This document shows, in pieces, positions 35,643-47,094 of a DNA stretch of 64,000 nt (the first letter of the stretch is position 1; every line of letters begins with the position of its first letter). The translations under genes were made by a program, and so were the position numbers. Under the pieces are notes generated by a model that ran no database searches, had not been told where the DNA came from, and saw nothing but the letters and a program-made list of their open reading frames with translations. Source of the DNA: Nannobrachium achirus (Eukaryota > Chordata > Actinopteri > Myctophiformes > Myctophidae); NCBI GenBank assembly GCA_963921795.1, contig OY997643.1, positions 72,408,164 to 72,472,163 on the forward strand. Direction: 5' to 3'.

Positions 35643-36085
35643 ATTGCGACCGTCAGGTCGCAAGTTACTATGAAAAGCTCCACCGGCTGTCAGTCAGTCA
35701 GTCAATCAGTCTGTCACGTCACACTTTTCCCCTACTCATATCTCCACCACCGTCGCCCCTATCCATGCCAAACTTTGCATACACATTCCTTGGCTGTCAA
35801 ACCACAACCCCCACCCCTCATTTCTCACATGGCCCTCTTCTAGCGCCACCATGAGGCCGATTCTTGCAAAACACATTTTTGGACACTGCTCCTACAGATT
35901 TTGCCCTAAAATCACTCAAAGTGATACACAGTATCTCTAAGGTCATGTCATCAACATGGATCTGTCCCATTTCCCATATTCCCTCCTGATTGGCTAGGAC
36001 TGCCTTCTAAAGTTTGTGTATGTGACGTGACGGTGGCTTATCTCTTCTTACTGGTACCAGTAAGACTCCCTAATCGGGTTGGTCG
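35643..36085. repeat. Second copy of the GAAAAGCTCC dispersed repeat
   Basis: Opens with a small hairpin TTGCGACCGTCAGGTCGCAA and follows 26975-27485 closely to GTTTGTGTATGTGACG and the GGGAGTCTTA end (here inverted and repeated). A shorter piece begins at 36449 with TTGCGACCGTTAGGTCGCA. Confidence 0.65.
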
Positions 36086-36660
36086 CTTATCTCCACAAAT
36101 AGGCCAAAAGTTTGTTTTACCAATTATCAAGACATACGGGCAGTTGACAGTTTGCCATGGTTACTCATTGAAGTTGAATCTCCATATATGGAGATAACCT
36201 ACGCATCACACTAAGTCTGACCTCACCAGCCCATATTTGGGCATGAGCAACTTATGTCTCCATATATGGAGATATGATGACATCACACAGTCCTCAGCCG
36301 ATGATGTGGCGTGATGTCATACAATACACAAACGAGCCCTACAGTATAAAGGGGCAATTCTTGCCAGGAAAGAAGCATTTCTTTGACTCAGACCTTATCG
36401 CCAGGGTTGGCTTATAGCAGCTGTCGGTAGATAATGCCGGTCTTATTGCGACCGTTAGGTCGCAGTTTAGTATCAAAACCTCCACCGGCCGTCCGTTGGT
36501 CACACGTCACACGTCACACCTTTGCCCTGCTCATATCTCCGCATCAGTATGACATCACACTGCTGACATCAGTATGACATCACACCGTACACAAATGACC
36601 CTTATATAAGACCGGCATTATCTACCGATCTACCGGTGCTTGTAGATCGGCTGTTTTCAC
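36086..36660. repeat. Repeat block with CArG boxes and TGACATCA motifs
   Basis: CCATATATGG occurs at 36182-36191 and 36260-36269 within TCTCCATATATGGAGATA. ATGATGTCAT-like and ACATCACAC segments are frequent. The family also supplies 37980-38230 and 47580-48120. A half palindromic unit ends the block (36637-36660). Confidence 0.5.
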
Positions 36661-37600
36661 TAGTTTTGTGCGACAGTCTTGTATGATGAAGCAGGGCTTT
36701 GCTTTACCAAAAGACGTACACATTTGAAACTTGGAGATACAAGGTTTCTGCCCAACAGTGACGATATTTTAGTGATTATGTTGCGAGGAAAACGTTGAGA
36801 TAATAGCCATTTTGGTTCGAACTCACAGAAAATAACTTTGTACTTAAAGTTTAAAATGACACTAAATATTAAGTAGTGTCCAAATAAATTCCATATATCA
36901 TCAAATGATCTCACGGCACCCCTGGAATGCCGTCACGGCACCCCAGGGTGCCCCGTCACCCACTTTGAAAACCCCTGGTCTATGCCATGGCATCAGTCTG
37001 AAGGAACCTTGTGTGTGCAAAACCCACCACTCGTGTCTCTTCATGTGGAGAACAGACAGGTATTCAATCATACCAGATGTTCAAGCTCATTTTACCCATG
37101 ACTGAGCGCTAATATAATGTTAAAACCCAGTCATATTTGAAGGAGGACTAAATGGGAGGTGTGGCGCTGGGCTGGCGCATTACGGAGAGGTCAACGGTTG
37201 CCTTGTCATTTTTGGAACAGTCCAGAGTTATTTTGTCTTTGTGTCTGCGGGGCCAGACAGACAGCAGGGGAAGGAAGCCATGTGCACTCTCTGTTTTATG
37301 ACTTCCCTGCACTATAAAACCTTTGACGGGTCCCATTTGGTTCCATTTGTACACTCCCTGAATTAAAGTAACATTTAGGATTTTAACGGTGTGTGTGTGA
37401 TGTCTGAATCCAGTCCACAGGAAGAGAAAGTAACCCGTTTCTATCTTGGACGTACAATAGAATCAGGTGACATTAACTCTCTATTTTGCCATAATATTTA
37501 ATCAAAGGGGCGTTTCTCTTTAAAACACTTTGGGGTCATTTTAATGTCTACTCTGGTGACTGATATTGTCCTTCTAATGCGTGAATGTTTTTCATTTCTA
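36661..37600. other. Intron with hAT remnants
   Basis: CACGGCACCCCTGG and CACTTTGAAAACCCCTGG (36905-36980) look like a decayed transposon end. No gene seen. Confidence 0.4.
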
Positions 37601-37603
37601 TAT

Positions 37604-37733
37604 ATTTTTGAGCGGTGGTTACACCGTCTCCTATACGTGGCCGTGTGTGTATGCGTGTGTGCGTGTCTGTATGTAGCCTGAAGTACCTTTTTTCACCACA
37701 CATGTTAAGGGAGGGGCGCTGTTGTTCAGGGCA

Positions 37734-37820
<87 letters not shown>

Positions 37821-37890
37821 ACCCCACACACACAGGCACCCCTCACCCCCCCCCCCACGACCACCGCTCAGTTCACACGGGTGTGATTTT
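37604..37890 (+). mobile_element. GAGCGGTGG family MITE with (CA)n
   Basis: TTTTTGAGCGGTGGTTACACC to ACCACCGCTCAGTTCACAC and GGGTGTGATTTTA. Internal (CA)n at 37735-37818. Same subfamily as 34616 and 48155. Confidence 0.75.
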
Positions 37891-37979
37891 ATTATGTAAT
37901 TCTGTTTAATTAAAAACCCGGCCCCACATGGCTCACACTTTAGAATAACAATACTAGTAAGACACCTCAGGGCGCGCCA

Positions 37980-38230
37980 CAGTGATGTGGACATCAGGGA
38001 TCTCCATATATGGGCATAAAAGGGATTTGTTCCCCTGGTATCACAGGGATCTCCATATCTCCATATATGGGCATAAAAGGGATTTGTTCCCCTGGCATCA
38101 CAGGGATCTCTCTAACAGGGCATCATTAATATTGATGACATCATCAGGGAACTCCATATATGGGCATAAAAGGGATTCTGTTAGTGTGACATCACAGTGA
38201 AGCCAGAGCATGATGTCAAAGCGTCAAACC
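37980..38230 (+). repeat. Tandem-like repeat with three CArG boxes
   Basis: GGGATCTCCATATATGGG, CATAAAAGGGATTTGTTCCC recurs three times in diverged form. Perfect CCATATATGG at 38004-38013, 38061-38070 and 38154-38163. Confidence 0.7.
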
Positions 38231-38930
38231 CATTCTGGTAGAGTGGTTCCCCTGACATCAGAGCATGATGACATCATGATGACAATGTTTTACCGTCTAT
38301 GGGTTTGCCCATAGACCGTGTACACGTCTACACGGAGACGAGCTGTGATGTTTCTCATGGTGACTGATTGATCAGTCACCAAAACCAAGGACTCGTGTTT
38401 TCAATGAGTCCATCATGGTTTGAAGTTACAATGGGTTTACACTATACAGTATAGGAAGGGGACGTGTCTGATAAAATGAATATCTAATCAAGCACCTTTT
38501 TTTAAAAACAGGCTGGGATGCACACAAAAGCCTGAGCAGAACTTAAAATGATCCCAGAAGTGCTTTAAAGTGAAATAGAGTATAATAGAAGTCCTGACAT
38601 CAGTCGTTCATCCCCTGGTTCCTGGAAGTCATTTCTCTACGGAGAATAACAAAAATAAACAAACTGTCTCGGCGATATTGTCGGGGAGGAGGCTCTGTAT
38701 CGTTTACTCATATTTGTTACAGTCTGTTTCTGGCGAAAATGTAACTAATTCGGTGGCAGTAACATTAGCGTTTTCCTCGCTTTAAGTTGATGCTTCACAT
38801 CCATATGAGTCAAACCGCCGAGATCATTTGTTTATGTTTGGAACACAGTTCTTATATGACACAAATATGAAAACAAGTCTATGGGGGAAAAAACGGGACC
38901 CGGGTAGGATGTGTAAATGATGTCAGCAGG
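38231..38930. other. Intron, nothing recognised
   Basis: Contains GTCTATGGGTTTGCCCATAGAC, a small perfect hairpin near 38312-38333. No exon. Confidence 0.4.
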
Positions 38931-38932
38931 CC

Positions 38933-39212
38933 TGGAATTTCATCATTTTAGGGTCAAGGCCACTTTGCCTTTGGTGTCGTCCATTTTTTGAAGGCACAAA
39001 TGCCAGGGCAGGAAGGCCATCACATAAAACAAGATTTTAGTCCATCGAGAATTAATTGAATTTAAGGGTTGTTTAGACTATTTGCAGTCAAATAAATATA
39101 TTATGGTATTTCCAATCTGATCCATGCTCAGCCCTGCACCAATCAAAGTCACTGGATTGGGAAAGTGGTGCATGCAGTCAGTCAGCTGGGGCATTAAGGC
39201 CACTGTGGCCTC
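38933..39212. mobile_element. Truncated copy of the GGCAGGAATTTCAT family
   Basis: GCCTGGAATTTCATCATTTT to GGCATTAAGGCCACTGTGGCC, where a LINE tail (39213) interrupts it. It carries one copy of the segment that forms the 45-bp array at 23559. Confidence 0.7.
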
Positions 39213-39298
39213 ATTGATTGATTGAAGACTTTATTAGAAGTTTTCATAGGAAAAGGTACAGTTTCATGACGGTACAGTTCACTGGCACAAGATCTTCG
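39213..39298 (-). mobile_element. LINE 3'-tail fragment, (ATTG)n
   Basis: TTGATTGATTGAAGACTTTA to TCACTGGCACAAGATC, the same tail as 7681 and 17337. It appears inserted into the transposon at 38933. Confidence 0.65.
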
Positions 39299-39313
39299 GT
39301 GCTCCAAACCCCT

Positions 39314-39822
39314 TTCTACCACTTTTTCGAGTCACGTGTTCAAATACTGGATTCTGATTGGCTAAATTCCGGAGGTTATGAGAGGACAACTGCCGCAAAG
39401 TTGTGTGTCCGAGATCAATGCGCCTCAGTGTACATCCGGGGACTTTCCCCCAACCAACAAATGAAGGTCGCAGCGGTCCTATGTTTACTAACGTGCGTAC
39501 TATCGTCGCCGATTTATTTGGATCCAATGCAATCCGCCAACTTTAAAGCCCCTTTTCTCTGAACCTATGCCTTTCTGGAAGCGAACAGCCTCTATTTACG
39601 GCCGGAACGGTGCTTTTAACTGACGTTAGCTTAGCTGTAAGCTAGACGCATGGATTACTATGGAGTTGGCGCCATCTGTTGGTGAGTAGAAGATGTTGTT
39701 TGTGGAACTATCTGCTGTCTCGCGGAAGTTTTATAGGCAATAATGATTGTAACTTAAGATCCTTGCAAGTTACAACTATGTGTTTTCTTTCATGTATACG
39801 GGAAAAAGTGGTAGAAAAGCTA
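39314..39822. mobile_element. MITE with TTCTACCACTTTTT inverted ends
   Basis: TTTCTACCACTTTTTCGAG at the left and GGGAAAAAGTGGTAGAAAAG at the right. TACTGGATTCTGATTGGCT and CCTTGCAAGTTACAACT are shared with the shorter copy at 43158. No coding frame defended. Confidence 0.7.
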
Positions 39823-41510
39823 TTTACCACTCGGGGTCGGACATTATGAGAGCATAATGTCCTCTCACTCGGGGTAAATTGCTTACTTTAACCCTGTTTC
39901 ATTCATTCATACCAGCGTTGAGCATGTGAGGATGTGGATGATTATATAAGCTGTTCCCCTGTCTTTCTCTCTTGACGTCAGCGCAGCCATAATCATGTGT
40001 AATTAGTCGGCGCTATGAAGCAAAGACACTTTGTGATATGCAAGGCCACCCTGAGTCTAATTTAGAAACACCTCTATTTATGGAGCCCAGATGTGTGTCC
40101 TGCCCTGCCCTCATTGGCTGCTGAGAATAACTGAACCCCCACTGAAATCCTCCTCTATCAACAAATTGCCATTGTGTTGATAGAAGAAAAGTCTACTTAC
40201 TTTGCTATCGTAGAAAAAAAGAGTAAGACAGCTTTCACTGTGCTTGTTCATTTCACCTGTCACTCACTGTAATGTCCTCTAATCCATTTATTACCTACCT
40301 AAGATGATAGCTAGATAAACCTTTATTGATCCACGGGGGGGGGGGGGGGGGGGGGTTCAGGTGTCAAATGTAGGAAACATGTTTCCTACAATTTCCTAGT
40401 TTATAAATCCTTATCAATCTATAGAAGAGGGATGTAAACAACAAAGTCAGTCTGAAAATGGCCAAAATGATTATTTTATCATTATTTTACGCTTTTTGTG
40501 GTCATTTCTTAATAGAAACACATATATGAAGCTTAATCTTTTTTATAAAATATTTTCGAAACATTTTTATTTTAGCGAAAAAGTTGACTATAGCTCCAGC
40601 TTTAATTTCCCTCGTCTCTCACCTGCTCCTGTGTTTCATATATATTTTCGAAACATTATTTTTATTTTAGGTCAAATAAAATACATTGTCTTAGGATCTG
40701 CTCTGTCTGAATGCATGGGTTAACCGTTAATGTATAGTCTATAAATATAAGTCAGAATGATACATCGTTCTATCACCAATGAACTAATGAATATATGAGT
40801 GATACATTCATCTCCAGTGAATGTGTGAATGGATATACAGTAACAGTATGTACAGAGTCAGTCTATCAGCAGTGTTATGTAGTGTCAACAGGCTCCAACA
40901 GTGAGTGTCTGACTGGATAAGATATTATGTACAGTCTACTGTGTGAATGAATAGAATGTACACTGTCTGTCAACAATGAATGTAAGTATATTCAATCTGT
41001 CATCAGATCAGTAGTAAGTGTGCCAGGGTCAAAGCAGCAGTCAGTAATCCCAGAGAACAACAGACCAGGTCTGTTATGAAGGAATTATTTCTTGGCATGG
41101 GCAGTTTGGGCACTAGGCTGGCATTGTGTTGTTTCCCAGAGAGACTAATGGTTGGCTTGGATGGATGGTGGCTGTGAGATTGTAAGAAGCAGACATTGGC
41201 TTTGTAGGTTAATAGGTGAGCCCCTTTCTTTAGGCTGTAAATCAAAGTGTGGTATAAATAAGATGCTTACGAAGATGGCCCAACCCTAGTGGGCTCCATC
41301 TGATGTCAGATCTCACGGATGTCTCTGTCCCATGATTGCTGGTTTTAGATCTCGCGAGAGATGCTGGGACCGAGAAAGGATGGGTCCAATATTTATCTTA
41401 GCGACCATGGGGATAAAGAGTCGTTCAGGAACGGTGTTCACGTCTATTATATCCTGATGAAGATCTAATTGACTTGTCCTTCTACTGTTTGTCTTGGGTA
41501 TACCATAAAC
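39823..41510. other. Intron with a LINE tail piece and poly(G)
   Basis: TAGATAAACCTTTATTGATCC then a G run (40337-40355) is a typical retroposon 3' end. TTTTCGAAACATT-like segments recur at 40552 and 40646. Otherwise nothing recognised. Confidence 0.4.
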
Positions 41511-41955
41511 TAGACCCTCCAGAAAAATGTGATTATGCGATCGCAGAATTTCCTGCATAATCAGCCAAATGCCGCAGATTATGCGGGGGTTGCATGTTTT
41601 CAAAAAGGCAGCATATTCACATATTTCCGCCCGCATATTTCGGAACTACACGCATATTTCACTGCATAAAATCACATAAACCCCCTGCATATTTCGCAAC
41701 TTTTCACATCTTTCGCGTAATTCCCAACTTTTCTCTATTTTGCAACTTTCCGCATATTTTGCAACTTTCCGCATATTTTGCAACTTTCCGCATATTTTGC
41801 ATGTCACATATTTTGCAACTTTTTGCATATTCCGCAACTTTTCGCAATTTCACCACATAAAATCACATAAAACCCAGCATATTTCATCGCAAAATCAATG
41901 ATTCTTTTAGTCTGCATAATCCAGGATATTTGCCTGCATTTTTCTGGAGGGTCTA
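41511..41955. mobile_element. MITE with TAGACCCTCCAGAAAAATG inverted ends
   Basis: The ends TAGACCCTCCAGAAAAATG and CATTTTTCTGGAGGGTCTA are perfect inverses. They are flanked by ATAAAC on both sides (41505-41510, 41956-41961). The interior is a degenerate tandem of CGCATATTTTGCAACTTTC. Confidence 0.85.
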
Positions 41956-43157
41956 ATAAACCAGTCTGGTAGAGATGCATGTATGCCAGGGAGGAGGAGG
42001 AACTGGCACTGCCAGGATGCCCACCATGGTTCTGTGATGCTGAGCGGCAGCAGGCTGACTGTGAGTCCCTGCAGTGTCTCCTCCCTGTAGGCGGAGCCTG
42101 CAGACGGGCTGGATTATGCCTGGGTCATTGTGGGTCAAGACCATGGGATTATGAGATGCCCAGGGATTATCACAGTTTGGTCACTGAGACGGCAGCCACC
42201 CCGGGGCTTCTGGGATTACACCACCAAAGACCAACAGTCAGGCCATGATGTTTAATTGACCCTTTGTCAGCCTTCTGATTGGTCCCTGACTGGCCAACCA
42301 GAAAAATCATTCTCGTTTGCTACCAGGGGCAGAGTTATGCAGTGGGACAAAGTCCACATTCTACCATTAATATTAATGGCGAGAGTGTAGTTTTAAATTG
42401 ATATTTATTTATGTTTTAATTTAACTTTTTGCTTTGTCATGATAAATAGGATAATTTTGGAACAAAATGGAGTGAATACACAGAGAATATTTGTTGAAAT
42501 GATAAAAAGAATCGCTATATGGATTACTAGTCTTTCATAGAAGTCTCCTGCTAGACACTGCATGGTGCAGTGATGCGCGGTACGGCCACGATGCGGTACG
42601 GTGCGGCGCGGTCATAGCGATTTCGATGAGTATAATGAATAAACTTCAACAAACTAGTTCACGTGAACGATATCGATGTAACTAAGAGATTCGATTGGGT
42701 ACATTATTTTAAAATGGCAGAATTACAATTAAAATACATTTTATGTTGAGGGCGAGATTATAGTTCCACAACTTCCTGGTCATTGCGAGTCACCTAAGAT
42801 GCACTGCTCTCTCTCTCTCTCTCTGTCCTCTGCCTGTTTCAGAGGATTAAACTTATTAAAACATGTATTTTCGGGGGGGAAACCCCCGTTTTGCAATGTA
42901 ACTACTGCACTTTTGTGTTACTTTTTTATTAATATCACGTAGATGTTTTTCTTTTGGTACTTTAAATAGCAATAATGAGGCTATGAAAACAACATGGGGT
43001 GGGACTTTTCTCCCATTCACTTCACCATTATAAAAATATTCTTCCCTGGCTTTGTTGTCCCACCTAGTAACAGAACGACATGGGGTGGGATTTGACACAG
43101 AGTGAATTTATGCTCCGTCGTGTGATGGTGTCGCACCGGCCCCAAAATATCCAACCT
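41956..43157. other. Intron, nothing recognised
   Basis: A GC-rich GCGGTACGG cluster occurs near 42575-42620 and (TC)n at 42808. No exon. Confidence 0.4.
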
Positions 43158-43350
43158 ACATTCTACCACTTTTTGTGGTCACATGTTCAGATACTGGATT
43201 CTGATTGGCTTAAAACAGTGGTAAATAAGTCAACAACCTTGAGTTGGCTCATGGACCCCGTCCACTGTTGTGTTGCAGTTGTATAACTAAATAACCTTGC
43301 AAGTCACAACTGTGTTTTCTTTCATTTATATAGTAGAAGTGGTAGAAAAG
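43158..43350. mobile_element. Short MITE with TTCTACCACTTTTT ends
   Basis: ATTCTACCACTTTTTGTGG to GTAGAAGTGGTAGAAAAG. Collinear with both ends of 39314-39822 with a deleted centre. Confidence 0.7.
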
Positions 43351-43489
43351 CAATTGCTTTGTCTACCTACCCTGTGCACCTTTTGTTTACGAAGCCTAAA
43401 AGCAAAACATAATTGTATTGTTTTTTTATTGTTCCAATAACTGGATAACGGGACTGAGTCACCAGGGCCCATGGTGGAGGGGCCTTAAT

Positions 43490-44000
43490 TACATTATACT
43501 TTAGCAATGGAAAAAAGCAGATATACAAGCTCACAGAGTGCCGCGCTGCGAGCTTGTAGATCTGCTATTTTTGAAAAGTAATGTGTGCAAATCTTTGAAT
43601 ATATGTATTTTTTAAGCCAACATTTGTATATCAAATTTTGCTTCTGGGGGGTCCCTGGAACTAAATATTTTGAGATGGGGGTCCGTGGCCAAATACATAT
43701 CATTTTGGGGGTCCTTCACATGAAAAGGTTAAACTTTGAGCACCACTGACATAGAAACATAGGGTTTAAAAAAAAACCTTAGAAAGATTTGAAATATTCA
43801 AAGACTTGCACAAATTTTCATGATTTTTCTAAAAAATTGCAGATCTACAAGCTTGCAGCGCGGGGGGGTCCTTCACATGAAAAAGTTTGAGCACCACTGA
43901 CATGGAGACACAGGGTTTTCAAAAAACCTTAGAAGGATTTGAAATATTCAAAATTGCAGATCTACGCTGCGAGCTTGTATATCTGCTATTTTTCAATAGT
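43490..44000. mobile_element. Pieces of TTAA-type element with palindromic units
   Basis: A palindrome at 43509-43575, halves at 43832-43860 and 43952-43996, and GGGGGTCCTTCACATGAAA twice (43708, 43865), indicating duplication or rearrangement of the 21191-type element. Confidence 0.55.
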
Positions 44001-44054
44001 TAAAGCACAAAATGTGAGTGAATCCTTGTACCCAGGGCCCAGAGTTTGGTGCTC

Positions 44055-44463
44055 ACCCCTGGTCCTCTCCTCCTCCTGTCTCCTCTCCTCCTGCGCCCAC
44101 CGCCCCCCTCCGTCCCACCCCTGGTCCTCTCCTCCTCCTGTCTCCTCTCCTCCTGCGCCCACCGCCCCCCTCCGTCCCACCCCTGGTCCTCTCCTCCTCC
44201 TGTCTCCTCTCCTCCTGCGCCCCCTCCGTCCCACCCCTGGTCCTCTCCTCCTCCTGTCTCCTCTCCTCCTGCGCCCCTCCTCTCCGTCCCACCCCTGGTC
44301 CTCTCCTCCTCCTGTCTCCTCTCTGGCCTGCGCCCCCTCCATCCCACCCCTGGTCCTCTCCTCCTCCTGTCTCCTCTCCTCCTGCGCCCCCTCCTCTCCG
44401 TCCCACCCCTGGTCCTCTCCTCCTCCTGTCTCCTCTCCTCCTGCGCCCCCTCCTCTCCGTCTC
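44055..44463 (+). repeat. C/T-rich minisatellite, about 7 copies of 54-63 bp
   Basis: The unit contains CCCCTGGTCCTCTCCTCC, TCCTGTCTCCTCTCCTCC and TGCGCCC, then CCTCCGTCCCA. Long overlapping open frames on both strands come from base composition. Confidence 0.95.
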
Positions 44464-45123
44464 AGCTGGACGAGGAGGAGGAGGAGGAGAGGGCTGAGCG
44501 CTGAATCACCTCCTCGCCACTCACTGCAGGAATTTAAAATGTGACACTGATTTTGTCAGCCCTCGTCGCTCATGCTTGGGTGTAGGCGGTGTGGAACGGT
44601 CATCAGCACAGACTAATCTGCCTCCTCATAACATGTTGTTTCCAATCTGGATCCCTGTGGTTTTACCCTTTTGAGTAGTTCAGAACATCTTCTGTGTATG
44701 TACAATCGTACATCTTTCTTAATAGAGAAAATGCTGTGAATCGGGCTTGTTATTCTTCCACGGTTCCTCCTATCTTCCGACAGCCTTCCCATGCATCGGC
44801 TATAGATTCCTGCACAGGCTGCCTTGTCGTTTGTCTGACTCTTCCCTAGAATAATAAGGCTTGTTATTATCCATATGGATACCGAATGCCACAGTGCGGT
44901 GAAAGCGTGGGTGTTGCTTTGCAGATTCTGTAGGAATCCAGTTTTCTTGTTAGGTGGTTTGATAATAACGCAATCGTAAATGTCTTGGCAGGGGAGGACT
45001 TAATATTTCCAAAATAAAAAGCAAGTTGAAGGATCAATGAATGAATACATTGGCTACTGTTAGACCAGAGACACATGGTGTTGCCAATGCTAAATGCTTT
45101 GTTGTGCTTCGTGTCGTTCACAG

Positions 45124-45170
45124 GACTACGCTGGGCGAATGAGTGACTGATGCCAACTTCGCTTGTTAAG
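45124..45170 (+). other. ptpra: Probable 5' UTR exon of ptpra (with a possible upstream start)
   Basis: A 47-nt segment between a good acceptor (GTGTCGTTCACAG, ends 45123) and a consensus donor (TTAAG|GTAAGAG, 45171), 1.06 kb before the signal-peptide exon. It contains ATGAGTGACTGA, a three-codon upstream ORF (ATG at 45140). An overlapping ATG at 45150, once joined to the next exon, reads in frame through MPTSLVKGR into the main start. That would extend the N-terminus by nine residues. The exon is predicted from splice signals and position only. Confidence 0.5.
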
Positions 45171-45384
45171 GTAAGAGAAGAGCCAAGAGGCTTCATGATT
45201 ATTTGTTCAAGATAAATAAAGGTCAGATCAATTCAAACACTCTCAACTGTGCCATTACACTTTTTTGATTTGAAAATAAGATACTTTCTTTTCATCTTTC
45301 AACCTGGCCCCCGAATAAAACAGCAGTAGTAGCATATCTTACAGACTTACTGTAGCCTACATGTCGTCATTCGTCACTGTCTGG

Positions 45385-45710
45385 CCAAAACCTCTTAACT
45401 CCATTTTTGAGGTTTTGGATTTTTTTTTTGTATAAATCAGGGCTATTGAACACCCTTTACATCTGAGTGTTGGTTAAAATAATATTGAACCAATGGAAAA
45501 TAGTAAAAAGTGCTTGGGACAAAACCTCCTAACTCCACACTTTCTGCCAAACCAGCTAACTCCACCCGATTGGCCCTCTCTTTTTTTTCATAATTATGTG
45601 CTATTGAACACCCTTTACGTCTGTGTGTTGGTTAAAATAATATTGAACCAATGAAAAGTAGTAAAAAGCCCTTCGGTCGAAACCTCCTAACTCCACTTGA
45701 GCTAGTTTTC
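45385..45710 (+). repeat. Two-copy direct repeat of about 160 bp
   Basis: GGGCTATTGAACACCCTTTAC with GTGTTGGTTAAAATAATATT occurs at about 45440 and 45600, each followed by AACCTCCTAACTCCAC. Confidence 0.75.
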
Positions 45711-45880
45711 CCGAAAATGAACATTTTGGAGTTTGGGCCCGACAGCAGAGATATTCACAATGCATCATGACACATTGTGATCTTGTAGATCAGCTATTTA
45801 GTGTGTACGGCTCAGGTAGTTGAAATGAAACATGATTTATAAAAAAACTGATGAAAAGAAAACCCAGATTGCTCTGTTAA

Positions 45881-46137
45881 CCCATTCAGAACGGGTACAC
45901 ATTATTGTGTATCATTATCTTATGCTTTAACTATTGAAAAGTGAGTGCCGCTCAAAATATTTAGTTCCAGGGACCCCCTTGAAGCAAAATTTGAGTTACA
46001 AACGTTCGCTTTAAAAATACATATATTCAAAGATTTGCACACATTTTCACTACTTTTTCCCAAAATAGCAGATCTACAAGCTGTGAGCTTGTATGTCTGC
46101 TATTTTTCACTGGTTAAAGCATTCAATAAGTCTAGTC
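45881..46137. mobile_element. TTAA-adjacent element fragment (CCCATTCAGAACGGGTAC end)
   Basis: TTAA (45877-45880) is followed by CCCATTCAGAACGGGTAC, the inverse of the right end of 21191-21767. It contains a shortened palindrome (46060-46112). The far end stops at ATTCAATAAGTCTAG and is truncated. Confidence 0.55.
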
Positions 46138-46228
46138 TAGTATATATATCTAGTCGAGTTAAAAAGAAATGTATTTAATGTCATTGAGACTGTTCATGGT
46201 GTCCATGTCTATTGTCTTCTCTCTCCAG

Positions 46229-46307
46229 GGCAGAATGGGTGTTCATCCCCTGCTCCTGGTGCTCAGTCTGGCCCTCGGGGCTTCCACCCAGGCCCCTCCT
46301 ACCACAG
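46229..46307 (+). CDS. ptpra: ptpra coding exon 1: start codon and signal peptide
   Basis: First coding exon of receptor-type protein tyrosine phosphatase alpha, a plasma-membrane enzyme best known for activating Src-family kinases by removing the inhibitory C-terminal phosphate. Acceptor CTCTCCAG ends 46228. ATG is at 46235. The peptide MGVHPLLLVLSLALGAS then TQAPPTT has a short n-region, a leucine-rich h-region and a small-residue cleavage site, as expected of a type I membrane protein. The donor ACAG|GTATGA (46307/46308) leaves phase 1. A 42-bp tandem repeat duplicates this donor 42 nt downstream (46349), and using it would add 14 residues (GMTPPPSTQAPPTT) in frame. Identity rests on the downstream exons; the signal peptide itself is not conserved in sequence. 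Confidence 0.85.
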
Positions 46308-46392
46308 GTATGACCCCTCCCCCTTCCACCCAGGCCCCTCCCACCACAGGTATGACCCCTCCCCCTTCCACCCAGGCCCCTCCCACCACACC
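46281..46392 (+). repeat. 42-bp tandem repeat spanning the exon 1 donor
   Basis: Two full copies and one partial copy of CTTCCACCCAGGCCCCTCC through ACCACAGGTATGACC. Each full copy carries both a CACCCAG| acceptor-like and an ACAG|GTATGA donor sequence. Confidence 0.95.
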
Positions 46393-46424
46393 GCCCACAC
46401 ACTTCTCAGTCGCCACCACTACTG

Positions 46425-46790
46425 TTTTTGAGCGGTGGTAAACCGCTCCTAAGAGTGGCTGTGCGTGTGTCTGTAGCCACTTTTCCTCAGCGTTTTGCCA
46501 TAGCAATGTGTTTTCCTCAGCGTTTTACCATAGCAATATGTGTGTGTGCGTAGCCATATTACATCATATTACATCACCAATTATCTGTAGCCACTATCTG
46601 TAGCCACTTTTCCTCAGCGCTTTGCCATAGCAATGTGTTTTCCTCAGTGTTTTGCCATAGCAATGTGTTTTCCTCAGCGTTTTGCCATAGCAATGTGCGT
46701 GTGTGTAGCCTGTATTACATCACCAATTACCAATTGAAGACGTTATGCAAGCACGACCACCGCTCACTTCACATTGGGTGTGATTTTTTT
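46425..46790 (+). mobile_element. GAGCGGTGG family MITE, internally expanded
   Basis: TTTTTGAGCGGTGGTAAACC to ACCACCGCTCACTTCACA and GGGTGTGATTTTTTT. TTTTCCTCAGCGTTTTGCC with ATAGCAATGTG is repeated about five times inside. It abuts the third copy of the 42-bp repeat after ptpra coding exon 1. Confidence 0.75.
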
Positions 46791-46974
46791 CAGTCATTTT
46801 GATGAAATGAAAGGGTATTACAATGAGTCAAACAAGCAATAATAGGAAGCATTTAAATAAAACACTGATAGTCTTGGAAGGCTCATAATAAAAGCAAAGG
46901 TTGAAGCCTCAATCTGCAATCTCTTGTAGAACAGTACGAACATACTGTAGGTTTAGAATGACAACACCTAATCT

Positions 46975-47063
46975 AAGTCAGCAGTGGTGGCTAATTTTCA
47001 TGAGCTTGTATATCTGATATTTTTCACTGGTTAAAGCATTCAACAATTCTAGGCCCTAAATGG
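46975..47063. mobile_element. 3' end of a TTAA-type element next to a ptpra acceptor
   Basis: GAGCTTGTATATCTGATATTT, CACTGGTTAAAGCATTCAAC and TCTAGGCCCTAAATGG match the left end of 21191-21767 in reverse. It ends 31 nt before coding exon 2, so the transposon end supplies part of the branch-point region. Confidence 0.6.
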
Positions 47064-47094
47064 CTCAACTGAGAGCATGCATGTGGTCTTCCAG

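Noticed and set aside
43939-44544. Frames of 115-201 codons on both strands, rich in Pro/Ser
   Set aside because: Products of the C/T-rich 54-63-bp minisatellite.
46169-46237. Upstream methionines (MYLMSLRLF..) as the ptpra start
   Set aside because: They lie in the intron before a clear CTCTCCAG acceptor. The ATG at 46235 gives a proper signal peptide.
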